In this document: piece after piece, positions 22,931-41,326 of the stretch
Layout: every line of letters starts with the position of its first letter
Position numbering within the stretch: position 1 is the stretch's first letter
Notes under the pieces: model-generated
Database searches by the model: none
What the model saw: only the letters and a program-made list of their open reading frames with translations
What the model was told of the DNA's origin: nothing
From: Antitrichia curtipendula
Taxonomy: Eukaryota; Streptophyta; Bryopsida; Hypnales; Leucodontaceae
Assembly: GCA_951230915.1 (NCBI GenBank)
Contig: OX579639.1
Span: 9,300,001-9,364,000, forward strand
Length of the DNA: 64,000 nt
Direction: 5' to 3'
Made by a program: the position numbers and the translations under genes

Positions 22931-23501
22931 ATGCAATTATCACTTTTTGACAATGAGCAATCAAGCTCTTGTCTTCAAATTATCTCATAATTATCCTTTG
23001 AGGGTTCATGATGGACACTAGATTTCATTATAAAAACGACCTCCCCATCCTTCATTCTCAGTAAATGTGAATGAAGAAATTCTTTCATATTTCCATCATA
23101 AAATTTCTTGATGGTAGGTAGTCTTTGGACTTTAATTTGAACTTTTTTACTAACATTGAACAATTTTTTTTACAACAACTTGGTCATTTAATTCTTGCTG
23201 AATTTGGTAGGATTCCTAAAACCTAAACTAGATATATTTCCATTGATTTCAGCAATTGGCATTGTCATTTTTCAAGATTTTCGGCAATTATCATTATGAT
23301 TTTCTGAAATTAATATATCTTTAAAAAACAATTAATTTCTGTCAAAATTATAAGATTTAGATATGAAAATGGCTTCCAAATTTAAGATGCTAGTTCTTGA
23401 ATTTTCAATCCAACATTGTATATTTTGCCATTTTAGTACAAACTTCATATTTTACAAATAAAATACACAACTAGATATAAAAGGATGTCTCCTTCAAACC
23501 T

Positions 23502-23731
23502 TTAACCCTTAAATGTCGAGGCGGACATTTTGTGGCCGATGAATGACAAGAGAATCTCCTATGTAGGACAAAAGTGCAACTATTCATCCTCCAAATTTTG
23601 TGGGGAAAAGGAAAGATCATCTATAGTTGCTTGACTTCCAATGAGTGCTTTTGCATTATTTTAATCCAACAATTCACACGGTGTCAAAAGAGATGATTTC
23701 CATGGTTATGAGCCCGTCGTTTAAGGGTTAA
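23502..23731 (+). mobile_element. 230-bp TTAA-flanked MITE, copy 1
   Basis: TTAA-CCCTTAAATGTCGAGGC at the left and the inverse of CCCTTAAACGACGGGC before TTAA at 23728-23731. It is the best preserved of five copies; the others are at 28981, 29206, 29434 and, inverted, 46724. It is too short to code. Confidence 0.8.
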
Positions 23732-23744
23732 GAATAAGGTAGAA

Positions 23745-27223
<3,479 letters not shown>

Positions 27224-27299
27224 CCTACCGCTCCTTCTCTCTCCTCTCTCGCAACCCCTCTCTCTCTCAATCACGCCTTTCAATTCAAACACAAGCTGT

Positions 27300-28421
27300 C
27301 GGCAGTGAAATCCATTCTCAAAACAAGAAGAAACTCGAAGCCATGATCTTCAGAGCATCGTTGTAACCTTGTGCTTTCAAATTGCGTACTCAAGGAGCAC
27401 GAGCACGGGCGAGGGACAATGTCAAAAGAGCCCGAGAGAGAAGAGCTCAAGGAACAGAGACGCCGGTTTTGTCGCACAGGACAAGAGAAGTCTGTCGCAG
27501 AGTCGTCGTCGCCATAGCCGGGGGAGATTGAAGCTTCTTTGCAAGTGCGTAGGAGTTCGCGACATTTCATGACTTCAAGACTAAATTTCAAGGCAAAACT
27601 CTAAAGAGAAAGAGGAAAGACAACCTATAAGGTAGGATTTGTTTTTTTCCATCTAAAAATTTTATTTAAAAATAATAATATTCCAAAAGTTCCTTCATTT
27701 ATTTTTAGAAATATTTTTTGCCACTCCTCACCGTCATTGTTAATGGTATAAATTTTCGAATGTATTTTAGTAGAACATAGTGCCTACAAAGATACACAAA
27801 GAGTTACATAGATCAAATAGTATCTCCAATAGATTGGAAGAAAAATAGATGTCAAAAAATTTTAGATGAATTTTTCTTTCTTTTTATAGAAAAAAAATGA
27901 ATTTTTTTTGCTTTAAGCATCTATCAAATTCTATTTAAAAAAAAAAATTATTTGACAAAAATATGTCTACCTTGCATTTTACTTATCTTACTTATTTGAA
28001 AGAAAAAACTATTTTTTATTAAACCTAATAATAAATACCTCACTAAAAAGTAATTTGGATATTTGACAAAGTCATCTTTGAAAGAGTTTACCAAACAATA
28101 AACTCAACCCTTAAATCTTGACTACAATGGTAATCAAGTTCAATTGGAAAAAAACTGTCTTCTCTACTTTGCAACAAAATAAGAGTGAAGTTTATTACAT
28201 TTTCAAAGATGAAATTACACATATTTTGTAAGTGATTAAAATTTCAGATATATTGGAGAAATTTGAATTAATTATGATTTATTGTAGATATAATGAGGAA
28301 ATTTCATATTCAATATAAAATATACTTGGAAATTAAAACTAAAAATTGCACAATAGGTTTATGCTGGTATAGAACATCATTGTATAAATCAAAATTTTGT
28401 GACATTATAATCACTTAAAGA
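27300..28421. other. Upstream region of the phosphatase gene, then AT-rich spacer
   Basis: 27224-27600 is relatively GC-rich with CT-rich tracts (on the plus strand 'ctctcctctctcgc' near 27240-27265) and probably holds the promoter and 5' leader of the minus-strand phosphatase. From 27640 it becomes AT-rich with no feature I can support. Confidence 0.5.
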
Positions 28422-28950
28422 TTAACCCCTAAATGCTTAAACAACCCTTTTTTGGTTGTTGTCTTACTTCGGGCAAAAAATTTGGGCAATTTTTATTTTA
28501 TTTTATTTTTCCCAAAGATTGGATTGTCTTTCAATATTTACATCCAAAACTAAGATTGCTACGGTCAAACAAAATTTTTAAGAGAAATAGCACAAAGTAT
28601 TTAGAATTGGCTAGTGTTGAAAAACTAACTATTTTAGAAAAGTGTTGGGGTTCTCATTTCTAGATCTTATTCAATTTTTTACAAATCAATAGCAACTGCA
28701 ATTTTGAACAATTAAAAAAAATTCTAATTCTAAAGGTAGAAATTGTATTTTTGGTGAATTTTTGAAGTTATATCTTCAAAATTCATTTGAAGAGAATCTA
28801 AAAATAATTTATAATTTTGACCATGTAGATACTTTCTACTTTTCATGCTTCACATTATCTTCTTTGATGCAAACTTTTAAAAAGTTACAGAACTTATATT
28901 TTGTAATACATTTGTGTTTTGTCTGAACCCCTTGGGCTTTCAAGGGTTAA
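28422..28950. mobile_element. TTAA-flanked element, 529 bp
   Basis: TTAA-CCCCTAAATGC at the left; the right end GGGCTTTCAAGGG precedes TTAA at 28947-28950 (inverse CCCTTGAAAGCCC). It lies 30 bp from the 230-bp MITE cluster. No homologous copy with an empty site is available here, so support is the ends alone. Confidence 0.5.
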
Positions 28951-28980
28951 AGAAATTGGTTTGTAGAGTGACAATTTTTT

Positions 28981-29209
28981 AAAACCCATAAACTACATTG
29001 AGGATGTTTTCTTGCCAATGAATGACAAAGAATCTCTCCATGCAAGAGAAAAGTGCAACTATTCATCCTCCAAATTTTGAGGGAAAAGAGAAGGTCTTCT
29101 ACAATAATTTGACTTCCAATGAATGCTTTTGCATTTTATTAAACCAACAATTCACATAATACTAAAACATATCATTTCCACAATGACTAGCTCATCATTC
29201 AAGGGTTAG
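28981..29209 (+). mobile_element. 230-bp TTAA MITE, copy 2
   Basis: Homologous to 23502-23731 through the 'gaatgacaa', 'caactattcatcctccaaatttt' and 'cttgacttccaatgaatgcttttg' blocks (quoted in short parts). The right junction is TTAG (decayed TTAA), shared with copy 3. Confidence 0.65.
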
Positions 29210-29437
29210 CCTAGGAAGGACGCCGTGGACAATAAGTGCCCGATGAATGACAAGGAATTCTCAACTGTAGGACAGAACTGCAAATATTCATCCTTGGAAT
29301 TTTTTTGTGGAAAATGGAGAATATCTACAGTAGCTTGACTTCCAATGAATACTTTTGGATTTTTTTAATTCCAATGACTCTTACAACTACACAATGCATG
29401 ATTTTTAAGGCCACCCCCCGCATTGTTCCAAGGTTAA
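29206..29437 (+). mobile_element. 230-bp TTAA MITE, copy 3
   Basis: Begins at the junction shared with copy 2 and ends in CCAAGG-TTAA (29434-29437), shared with copy 4. It is more diverged and closest to the inverted copy at 46724-46953 (both share 'aggacgccgtgg' or 'aggacgccacgg'). Confidence 0.65.
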
Positions 29438-29662
29438 CCTTTAAATGTCGAGGCGGACGTTTTGCAGCCGATAAATGACAAGAAAATCTCATGTGTAGGA
29501 CAGAAGTACAACTATTCATCCTCCAAATTTTGTGGGAAAAGGAAAGATCATCTACAGAAGCTTGACTTCCAATTAGTGCTTTTGCATTATTTTAATCCAA
29601 CAATTCACACAGTGTCAAAAGAGATGATTTCTATGGTTATGAGCCTGTTGTTTAAGGGTTAG
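29434..29662 (+). mobile_element. 230-bp TTAA MITE, copy 4
   Basis: TTAACCTTTAAATGTCGAGG at the left, TTTAAGGG-TTAG at the right. It is the nearest relative of 23502-23731, differing by scattered substitutions. Confidence 0.75.
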
Positions 29663-30919
29663 ACATTTCTTTGAAATATTTTGCAAAAAAAACTTTTGTT
29701 CAATGTTCAATATTCAACTAAACCATCCAAAAAACTCCAAAGTAGGGTGATATATCACATTTAGGAGTGTGTTAATACATTGGATGAATAAATGAGGTCT
29801 CTCATCAGCACAAAAAGGAACCTACTTTTTCAATATCCTTGCAGCATTGCATTAGTACCCATGGAGAGGCTTAACAATAGAGTACCTAATTAATACTCTT
29901 GCAGTACTGCAATTTAGCAATCTTTAGTGTATACAAATGTTGTATTGCACTTAATTAAAAAACTTAAGCGCAATACTACATGTAGTACTGCAAAAGTATT
30001 AAAAAAAAAAGAGTGTTTGTTGACATTTTGCAATTGAAAAATATTTAAATAGTAAACATTCTATTTTTTTAAAACAAAGTATTAATACAATATAAATGCA
30101 ATATTAGAATTTTAAAAAGAAATTGTTATTGTCTTTGTATAAGCGCAGTATTACATGCATTACTGCAAGAATATTAGCTAGTATAGCCCCTTCTGCAATA
30201 CTGCATCTGTACGAGTGGAGTCGGGGGCACTTTCCTGATGATAATCTAATAATTTTTGGGATAATCTAATCATTTTTGGATGAAGATAGTCCAATCAAGA
30301 TCGTAAGTTGCACAGTAATGCCATGAAAAGTGACAACAAAATACCAGAATACCACCACTTCCGTCAAGAATCACAAATGACTTAATTGATCAATAATGCC
30401 ACATTATGGAGAACATCACATGTGACTCGATACAGTAACGCACCACAACCGACAGAGACCAAATTGGTGAACTTCTTCATGTGATATTACAGAATGAATC
30501 ATCCTGCTCAGTGTAAACAGAGTGCTATCAATGAATTGTAACACATGGAGTACAAATAAACTAATCTACAACGTGAACTATAAAATTAAGGGAAAACAAG
30601 TGTTTATTTATATGCTGTGCTGGAGCACATGATGTAAATCAAAAGATGTACATTTCTGATTTTTATCCACTGCTGTACAAGAAACACAATTTCGACACCA
30701 AACTTACAAAGACGCTCCGAGTCAGCAGTCCAGCTCCCAAAGCACAGACGAAACAGATACTAACCGAAGCTAGTGTGCTTGTGCCGAGAACAAAATTCAG
30801 CTAGTTGTGAACAAGTCCTGTTGACTGCCTGATAGCTTCACAAAAACAAAAAGTCCCAGACTACCCAGTACCCTTACGAATGGAATACATGTCTTCAACC
30901 AGCAAAGCGCTGGATCTTT
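29663..30919. other. Intergenic, with palindromic GCAGTACTGC motifs, then ATG8 3' region
   Basis: 29820-30210 has several inverted motifs around 'gcagtactgca', including the perfect 14-bp palindrome TTGCAGTACTGCAA near 29900. 30240-30919 is probably the 3' UTR and downstream region of the minus-strand ATG8 gene. No other gene is seen. Confidence 0.45.
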
Positions 30920-33060
<2,141 letters not shown>

Positions 33061-35947
33061 CATGGGGGGAGGGATCTCCGGTTTATGGATTTGATTTTTG
33101 ATTTATAGCATTGTGGTGATTTTAAGGAATATAATTGGAATATTTTGTATAGCCTTTCACTCAAAAAAAATTCAAAGTAAAAGGACAATGTAGTATTGTC
33201 ACATTTGGATGAATGCATCCAATTTTGGATGAATGAAGGATGTTGTATGAATGAGAACATTTACATCTCTTGAGTTGAGAAAGAAAGCTATAAGGTAGTG
33301 GCATCTAAAATTGCCAAGTATCTGAAAAAGATGTCTTATTTTTTGTCTAATACCAAAAAAAATCTACATGTGAAACCACAAGTCTCTTATTTAAAACTTG
33401 AGTTGATTCTCAAAAGTACTCCCTTTGTCTCGAAATAAATCCCTGATTTTCTAAATTTGTTTGTCTCAAATTAAATTTGATGTTTCAATGGTTTGCGGAA
33501 ATGAAACACTTAGTGGGCACACTTGATGATGTCAACTGGGTAATGCAAACTAACCAACAATTCAAAGTTAGATCATTGAAGTTGATCAAATTTGAATCCT
33601 AGAAGCTGATTAAACTTAAATTGCAAGCTTTGATCATAGTTTAAACTTAGAAGCTTATTGAAAAATGTTAACAAAAGCTTATTGAAGGTGAATCTCAAAC
33701 TCCAATTGTTGTTTAAGTACAAGAGATTATCAAAGAATGCTAATAAAATGCTCATCAAAGTTGAAGCACAAGCTCTAGTTGCAATTGAATCACATGAGTT
33801 GATGAAGAAATGATGATATGAGCTTATTAAAATCAATTGAAAGGAACTGATCATAGTTGAATGCATAAGAGCTAATCAAAGTTTTTTGCACCGGAGTTGG
33901 CAATAGAATGATTGAAATTCATTGCACTAGAGTTGTTAGCAAAATAGGAGAAAATTGACAATTTTGCAACCTATTTTCAACATGGTCTGCTTGACTTTTG
34001 ACTTTGAAACTTAACGCTTAATCAAGTTGATTAGAAACTACAATAACTAAGCATTCCCATCCAAATAAAAGCACCTTATGCATTAATCTAGTCTATTTCA
34101 AGAAACCTCCAATTTATTTTAAGATAGAAAGAGTAGCTATTTGAAGGTGTCACTATTCATGCATCACTTTTTGTTGCTTCAACATTCTAAATGTATTGTT
34201 TTATTTGGAGATTTAGCTAGTCAATTTGAATGTTAAAAAAATATATTGTATATGGAACATTTATTTGATGGTTTAAGTTTAGGAGTTGTTGAATTTATAT
34301 TGTGAAGTTAGGGTGGGGAGTAGTTAGTGGGAAGTGGTTGATTATTTTCAAGTTTTTGATCTTTTGTGAAGTAGTATGTATGCTTTGTATTATATTGCAA
34401 TGTTTTTGATGTTGTTTAAAATGATTTTGATAGCTTTTGTGGTAGTATGAATTTGTCTTTGAGTGTTAAGAAGGATGGAATATTGCTTTGCAATATGTAA
34501 TTCAAGAAATTGAATTTTATGTTGCGTAGATGGATTGCTTGGAAGAAGATTTTGGAATGGTACAATGTGTATATAGAGTATATTGAAGCATAATTTTGCA
34601 CTATAGTCTCATTGTGTTGTGGTGGTACGTGAGCAAGAAAGTAGCCACGAAGGTACAATATAGTCAAGTGGGCGGACATCAAAAGTGCCAACATTCATGA
34701 GGCTAAGGCATGTGGAGTTGCTATAGAAAAAAAAAGCTTTCTTATATGTTATATTGTCTTATTGTATTTTTGAATATATAATATTTAGATGTAGTATTTT
34801 ATACACCATAGTAGTATATATATTCATGTATTTATGTACTCATTTGATTTAAGTTTACAAAGTAGGTATACTATAGAGGTGCTTTGAGTTGACCAAAATA
34901 GGTGTTTCTGCACAAAACCTATGTATTGACCATATCTAAATTTGAAAACGTGTTTGGTTACTTTGTAAATTTGTCCAAAATTTATTTAAGAGTTGATAAT
35001 TGATGTTGGGATTTTGGTTCCATTTGTGAATGCTAAAGAAGTAGGATGCTAAGTTGATATTTTTATAGTTTGCTGGAATTTTGAGGTAAGATTTTAGAAA
35101 TCTTAGGCTACAAGCTTTGTACGAGGATCTAGGATTATTTTTTTCATTTTTAATGAAGAGCCAAAGTGGCAATATTGAATGTTATAGTGGTGCTCCAAAT
35201 TTCAACATTCATCCACATATTGGATAGAAAATATCATATTAGCACATCTCACATATCCACAATTCAATTTTCATCCATAATCTAGCGATTTTATCCAAGA
35301 TTTTATTTTTGTTTGAAGTTTTTTGGCGATTTTTTACTTTTTTAGTACTATTTTCTCCTATAGGCATGGTGCTAGGCCATAAAATTTGGTGCAATTTTGC
35401 ACCAAATCGCCAGAAAAAACAAAACTGATGGGGATGCTATGCATATAGCATTTGAGGATGTTTTGTAGTTTTGGAAATCTAATAGATAATTCAACTTTCG
35501 TGTTGGATTGTAGATGCTAAATATGGTGGATTCAACAATCAAGATGCCTAATCCAGTTGGTTGTTCTTGTGGTGGTATGAATGAACCACCTACAAATAGC
35601 AATGTGAAGGAAAAAATTTAATGCAAGGATTAATATCATATAATGACATATTTGGAATGTGGCGTGCCAAGTGTTATGTATAATAGATAGTGGAGGTGAA
35701 GATTTGGCTTGATTTTTACATTTATTTATTGAGATCTAAGGTGGAGTATAGGGCATGCACTATATAAATGGCTTTGGTATCTGTAGCTGTATTGAGGAAT
35801 GGTAAATGTGCTACAAATGTCGAATTTTTAGTTAGATGTAATTGGTAGTAGACACATAGTAAGTGAAGAGTATGTGGTTCCTTATAGGGTTTGTTCTTGG
35901 CATAGGAAAGGGGGGATTGTTGGTTCATCACAAATAACATATTGGGT
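33061..35947. other. AT-rich intergenic, degenerate repeats
   Basis: 33560-33890 is a degenerate tandem repeat based on 'gagcttatcaaagttgaa'. 35153-35330 is a dispersed repeat that returns at 62280-62460 ('atggtgctccaaatttcaacattc' in parts). No gene or splice-supported ORF is seen. Confidence 0.5.
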
Positions 35948-36871
35948 TTAACCCCTGAAGTCCCATTGTCCCCTTGACAAATAAAATTGATTTCAGGTGG
36001 CTAGGTTCCTATGATCTCAATTTTTGTTGTAATTTTTGGAGTTTCTTTTATGATAAGAATACATCAGCTTTTAAAAATATAGTTTTATTTCAGTTAGAGC
36101 CCAAGAGCAAAAGTTATGCCCCCCTAAGTCCAAAATGGTTTTTGTTGGACAGCACACAAAAAGTCATAAAAAGTCAAGATAATTTTTTTTTAATTTTGTT
36201 TCACATAAAAAGTATTTTTGCCTATATGAAAAGATATTATTCATTCTATTTAGACTAGTGGTGAAAAAGTTATGGACTATCTTGTTTTTGGAGCAATCTA
36301 ATCATCAAACAATAACTTACAAGATTCATTTTTGAACACAATTTTAACAATTTAAAAGAAATAAAAATTGGCAAGGGTTAGTTTTATTGCTAGAACAATC
36401 TTGGTATTGGGATTATGGTATTTCACTTCCATCTAAAACCTACTAACAATTTAGATTTTCCTTCAATCACGTACCTACTTTTATTTAACAATTTTTTAAA
36501 GAATAAAAATAATGTATGTGTTTTTGAATATTTTTCCTAGACTTTCAACTCAATTCTTCATTATAAATTTTATTAAATTTAACATTGGTAGTACAAAAAT
36601 TTTAAGATGAGAATTTAAAGTCCTCAAATGTTGTCATGCAAGGTGCAAAAAAAATAATTTTCTTTACTTCAAATAAAAATATCTTGCAATTCCCATTGTC
36701 AAAATTTTTGAAATTTGTTCCGCACATTTTTATACTAGTCTAGTGCAAGATCAAGTCTATAGTTAGATATGCAAAAAAAACAATTTTTAAAGTTTTTTGC
36801 ACTTTGCAAATAGACATGGCAGTTTTGAATGGAATTTTATCAGAAAAGGGCCTTGAGATCTTAAGGGTTAA
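35948..36871. mobile_element. TTAA-flanked TIR element, ~930-bp family
   Basis: TTAA-CCCCTGAAGTCCC at the left (TTAA 35948-35951). The right end 'ccttgagatcttaaggg' precedes TTAA at 36868-36871, which is also the left TTAA of the next element. The interior is homologous to 104-696, 36868-37797 and 55026-55957. Confidence 0.65.
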
Positions 36872-37797
36872 CCCCTAAAGGACCATTGTACCTTTGGGGG
36901 ACAAAATGGGATTTTGGGCAAGTACCTACAGGCTGAAATTTTGTTGTGATTTTTTGAAACTTTTTTTGAAGATAGAAAAACTGATAAGTTTTGTGGAAAT
37001 ATAATTTTTTTCACAATCAGTGCGCGGGAGCAATAGTTATGACCAAATAAGCTCAAAATAGGGGACGGGGGGCAGCCTGGGCAGCAAAAAAAGATTTGAA
37101 AAGATTTGAATTTTTATTTTATATTTTTTCTTTCATAAAATTTTTGTTTTTCTGTTTGGAAAGCTTTATTTCATTTCATTTGGATTTGTTATGAGAAAGT
37201 TATGGACATTCTTGTTTTTCAAGCAATTAGAGCATCTTCTTGAAAAAAATAACTTGTACGATTCATTTCTGAATGAAAATTTTCAAATTTTCAATTTTTC
37301 TTTTTTTGCATGGTTTAGTTTACTTGATAGAACATTCTCACTATTGGAATTAGTGCATTTTAATTCCATCTAAAATATATGAATATTTTAGATTTTCCTA
37401 CTATTTTGTACCTACTTATACTTAACAATTTTTTTAAGAATGATGATTAAGTTAATTTTTTTTCCCCTAGACTATCAATTCAATTCTCTACCATAAAGAT
37501 TTAAAGCTCAAAACTCTACAGTGCAAAAATTTTAAGTTAAAAATGTTTAAAGTCAAAAAATCTAGTCCCGCAATGTATTGAAAAACTTGTTTTTTTCACT
37601 TTAAATGCAGATGTCTTGCAATCTATGCGGTCAATTTTTTTATAAATTACACACGTTTTTATACTAGTTAGGTGTAAGATCCTACGGTTAAATGTGCAAA
37701 AAAAACATTTTTCAAATTCTTTTACTCTTTGCTATTGAAATGGCAATTTTGAGTGTTTTTTGGCAAAAAAAAGGCCTTGGGTCTTTAGGAGGCTAGA
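36868..37797. mobile_element. TTAA-flanked TIR element, ~930-bp family, abutting
   Basis: TTAA-CCCCTAAAGGACC begins at the junction with the previous element. The right end GGTCTTTAGGAGGC is decayed and its TTAA is lost. The family block 'gatcctacggtta' lies at 37679-37691. Confidence 0.65.
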
Positions 37798-37905
37798 ACA
37801 TATATATTTTAAAATATAGGAAAACATGTTGTACTAGTAGGGGTCTTAGAATACTAATATTGCAATATTATTCAAGTTTATTTTAGCTGCTAGTCGGGCC
37901 CAATA

Positions 37906-38376
37906 AGGTAAAACAGACCATTACGGATCTTTTACGCATTACGGACTCCTAAGAATGACCCCATTACGATTTTCTTTCAGTGATTTTGATTTGAGCCACA
38001 TTCAATGTCTTAGCTAACTGGAATGGAGTGATTAGTGACTACAATAGGAACTTTCAATTTTTTAGTGTTAGTTCATTCTAGGAAGTGCCTTTTTCATGTC
38101 TTCTATATTAGAAAATATTGTGACTACAATAGGTGAGTAAGATGAATGTTATGGATCAATTTTGATTGGTTTTGGAATAGTCTACAGACTCTCTTAGGCC
38201 ATGGTGGGCTAAACACTTCAGAAATTCATAACAAATTCACACTTTGTTAAAAAAATATAGTTTCAAATGCTCTCACCATTTCTAGCACTTGACTTTCTCT
38301 GGAAAAAAAAATAGAAAATTTCAAAAATGACAAGTGGGCAAATTCCCCATTTGGTCTGTAATGGGCTATTTTACCT
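37906..38376. mobile_element. TA-flanked MITE with AGGTAAAA ends
   Basis: The left end AGGTAAAACAGACCATTACG and the inverted right end AGGTAAAATAGCCCATTAC are flanked by TA (37904-37905 and 38377-38378). Length 471 bp, non-coding. Confidence 0.7.
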
Positions 38377-40460
38377 TATATAGCTTGCAGAATTGTGAGA
38401 GTAGTAGCTGGATGTATGTGCCAGTCTTTTTGCAACATCTTTTATTACAGTTTGTTAATTTGACTCAACCAAAATTTTTAAATGAGTCCATATAGGAGAC
38501 ATTGAGATGTTTATCTTGATGATTTAAAGCACTATTACCTTGGTACTTTGAATAGTTGAAAATAAAACCTCTAATCTACTTGTTGAGTAAGTCGTAATGT
38601 TTAAAGTTTTTTTAGAGACTTTAGGCATGGATTCTTTTTCTATAGTTTCCATTATTAATAATAAAGTGTCCATTAGAATAAAGAAATATAAATTAACAAT
38701 TCACAGTACTTTTGTTCCCTCTTAAAAATATTCATATTATGATGGTGGTCAAAGATAAATGATATAGTCAACTAGACCATAATTTGGTAAGTTTTGTTAA
38801 AATTTGGTTTAAAATAAAAATATATAATATAAAATGAATCAATGGTAGATGAAATTGATGGAATAGATAAACAAATGAACTTTTAGTAAATGAAATTCAA
38901 TCTATGATCTATTTTACTCCATAGCTATTAGCAAATAAAATTATTGTCAAGTGATTCATAATAATTAAATAAATAATCTATAATTTTAGATATATCTACT
39001 ACTAACATATTTGTAATTTCAATTAATTTTATTTATTGACATGTAGATATGACCAAAAACTAAATTGATTTAATGCTTGTAACTTGTACAAGCTAGGCTA
39101 AAATTTCAACTTCAAAAAATTCAAAAACCCTATAGGTATCAAAATGATTTGGATAGAAATTTTCACTAGGTTTAAATAATCATTTTATTAAAAGGTTGCC
39201 ATATGGTATAGATATGGTCTACAAAATGATCCTTGAAATGACCTACCTCACCACCTAGGAGTAAATTAGCCTCTATGATTGGTTTGGTTACTTTATAATT
39301 TATATAATAATGTTTCAAAATCTTTATATTAGAATTGATTTATTTCTAAATAGTTTTGAATTTAGAACACAGATACTAACTTCATTAGTAGGTTTGGTTG
39401 ATTTTATAATTAATTTTTATTTAATGACACATTTACTATCCTCAATAGTAGGATGAGTTGCTTTTATACTTAATTTTTACTTTACACTTTATTATTCTTA
39501 ATAGTAGGGTTGTTTGTTTTTATAAATATCATTTTTCAAATATTATTACTACCTCAATAAAAATCGATATTAGTATTGGTTGCTTTAATAATTATTATTA
39601 TTTTTTTATTAGCATTATTATTGAGTTAATTGCTTTATGATTATTTATTATTTTATTATTTTAATTTATAATGACGTTATCAACCTCTAATAGGATTGTT
39701 ATATTAGTAAACTTAGTAGTAGGATTGATTACTTTTCTAATTATATTTTATTCTAAAATAGAAATACAAACCTCAATAATAGGGTTGTTATTTCTATAAT
39801 TGAATTTTATTCTATAATAACAATACAAACCTCAATAGTAGGGTTGATTGTGTAGTATAAATTCCTAAAGTGGCTCCAAGGGATGAGTAATGTAGGTTGT
39901 GAAGTAGGTCAAAGCTCCAAGAGACTTTAAGATTAATGCTATAACATTAAAGTGATTCACCTCCGGCGAAGCGACACCCTGTAATAAAGGGACTTGACGT
40001 TCGAGACAAACAACCACTCCTTCTTCAACCCTCTGTAGAGGTCTCTGCTAGTGCCGAGCCCTACCAATTGGTCTTGGTTTTTATCTTACATTTGTTTATC
40101 TTTTGTCTTCCTCATTAACCTAATTTATTTGCTTTTAATTTATTCTTTTTCTTTTGTGCTTTGTATGCACAAAAGAGGACCACCTTCAACGCTTTAGTGT
40201 TTGGAAGACTCCTATTCTTATGGTGCATTTCTATTGTGCGACAATTGTAAAGAGCAACATTTGGAGAGAAGGAGAAAAAAAAAAAGTAATGATATGGCAT
40301 ATTTGTCGACAATATGTAGAGTTTGGTGTTTTTTCCGTTTTATTGCATATGTTGGGTTTTAAGTTTCCATCTCATTGTTGTTTTTGCACTTGCGTTTATC
40401 AGGTAAAAGAAAATCATCAAGGTTTGGAGTTGTATCATCATATTATTCACGATAACCACT
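38377..40460. other. AT-rich spacer upstream of ATG8 copy 2
   Basis: Apart from the tandem repeat at 39270-39860, a less AT-rich stretch at 39950-40080 ('cctccggcgaagcgacaccc') may belong to the promoter or 5' leader of the plus-strand ATG8 gene. No other gene is seen. Confidence 0.4.
39270..39860. repeat. Degenerate ~65-bp tandem repeat
   Basis: Eight or nine degenerate units resemble 'acctcaatagtagggttgatt', then 'gcttttataattaatttt', then 'attctaaaatagaaatacaa'. The two most 3' units (39770-39850) are nearly identical, which suggests recent expansion at that end. Confidence 0.65.
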
Positions 40461-41326
<866 letters not shown>

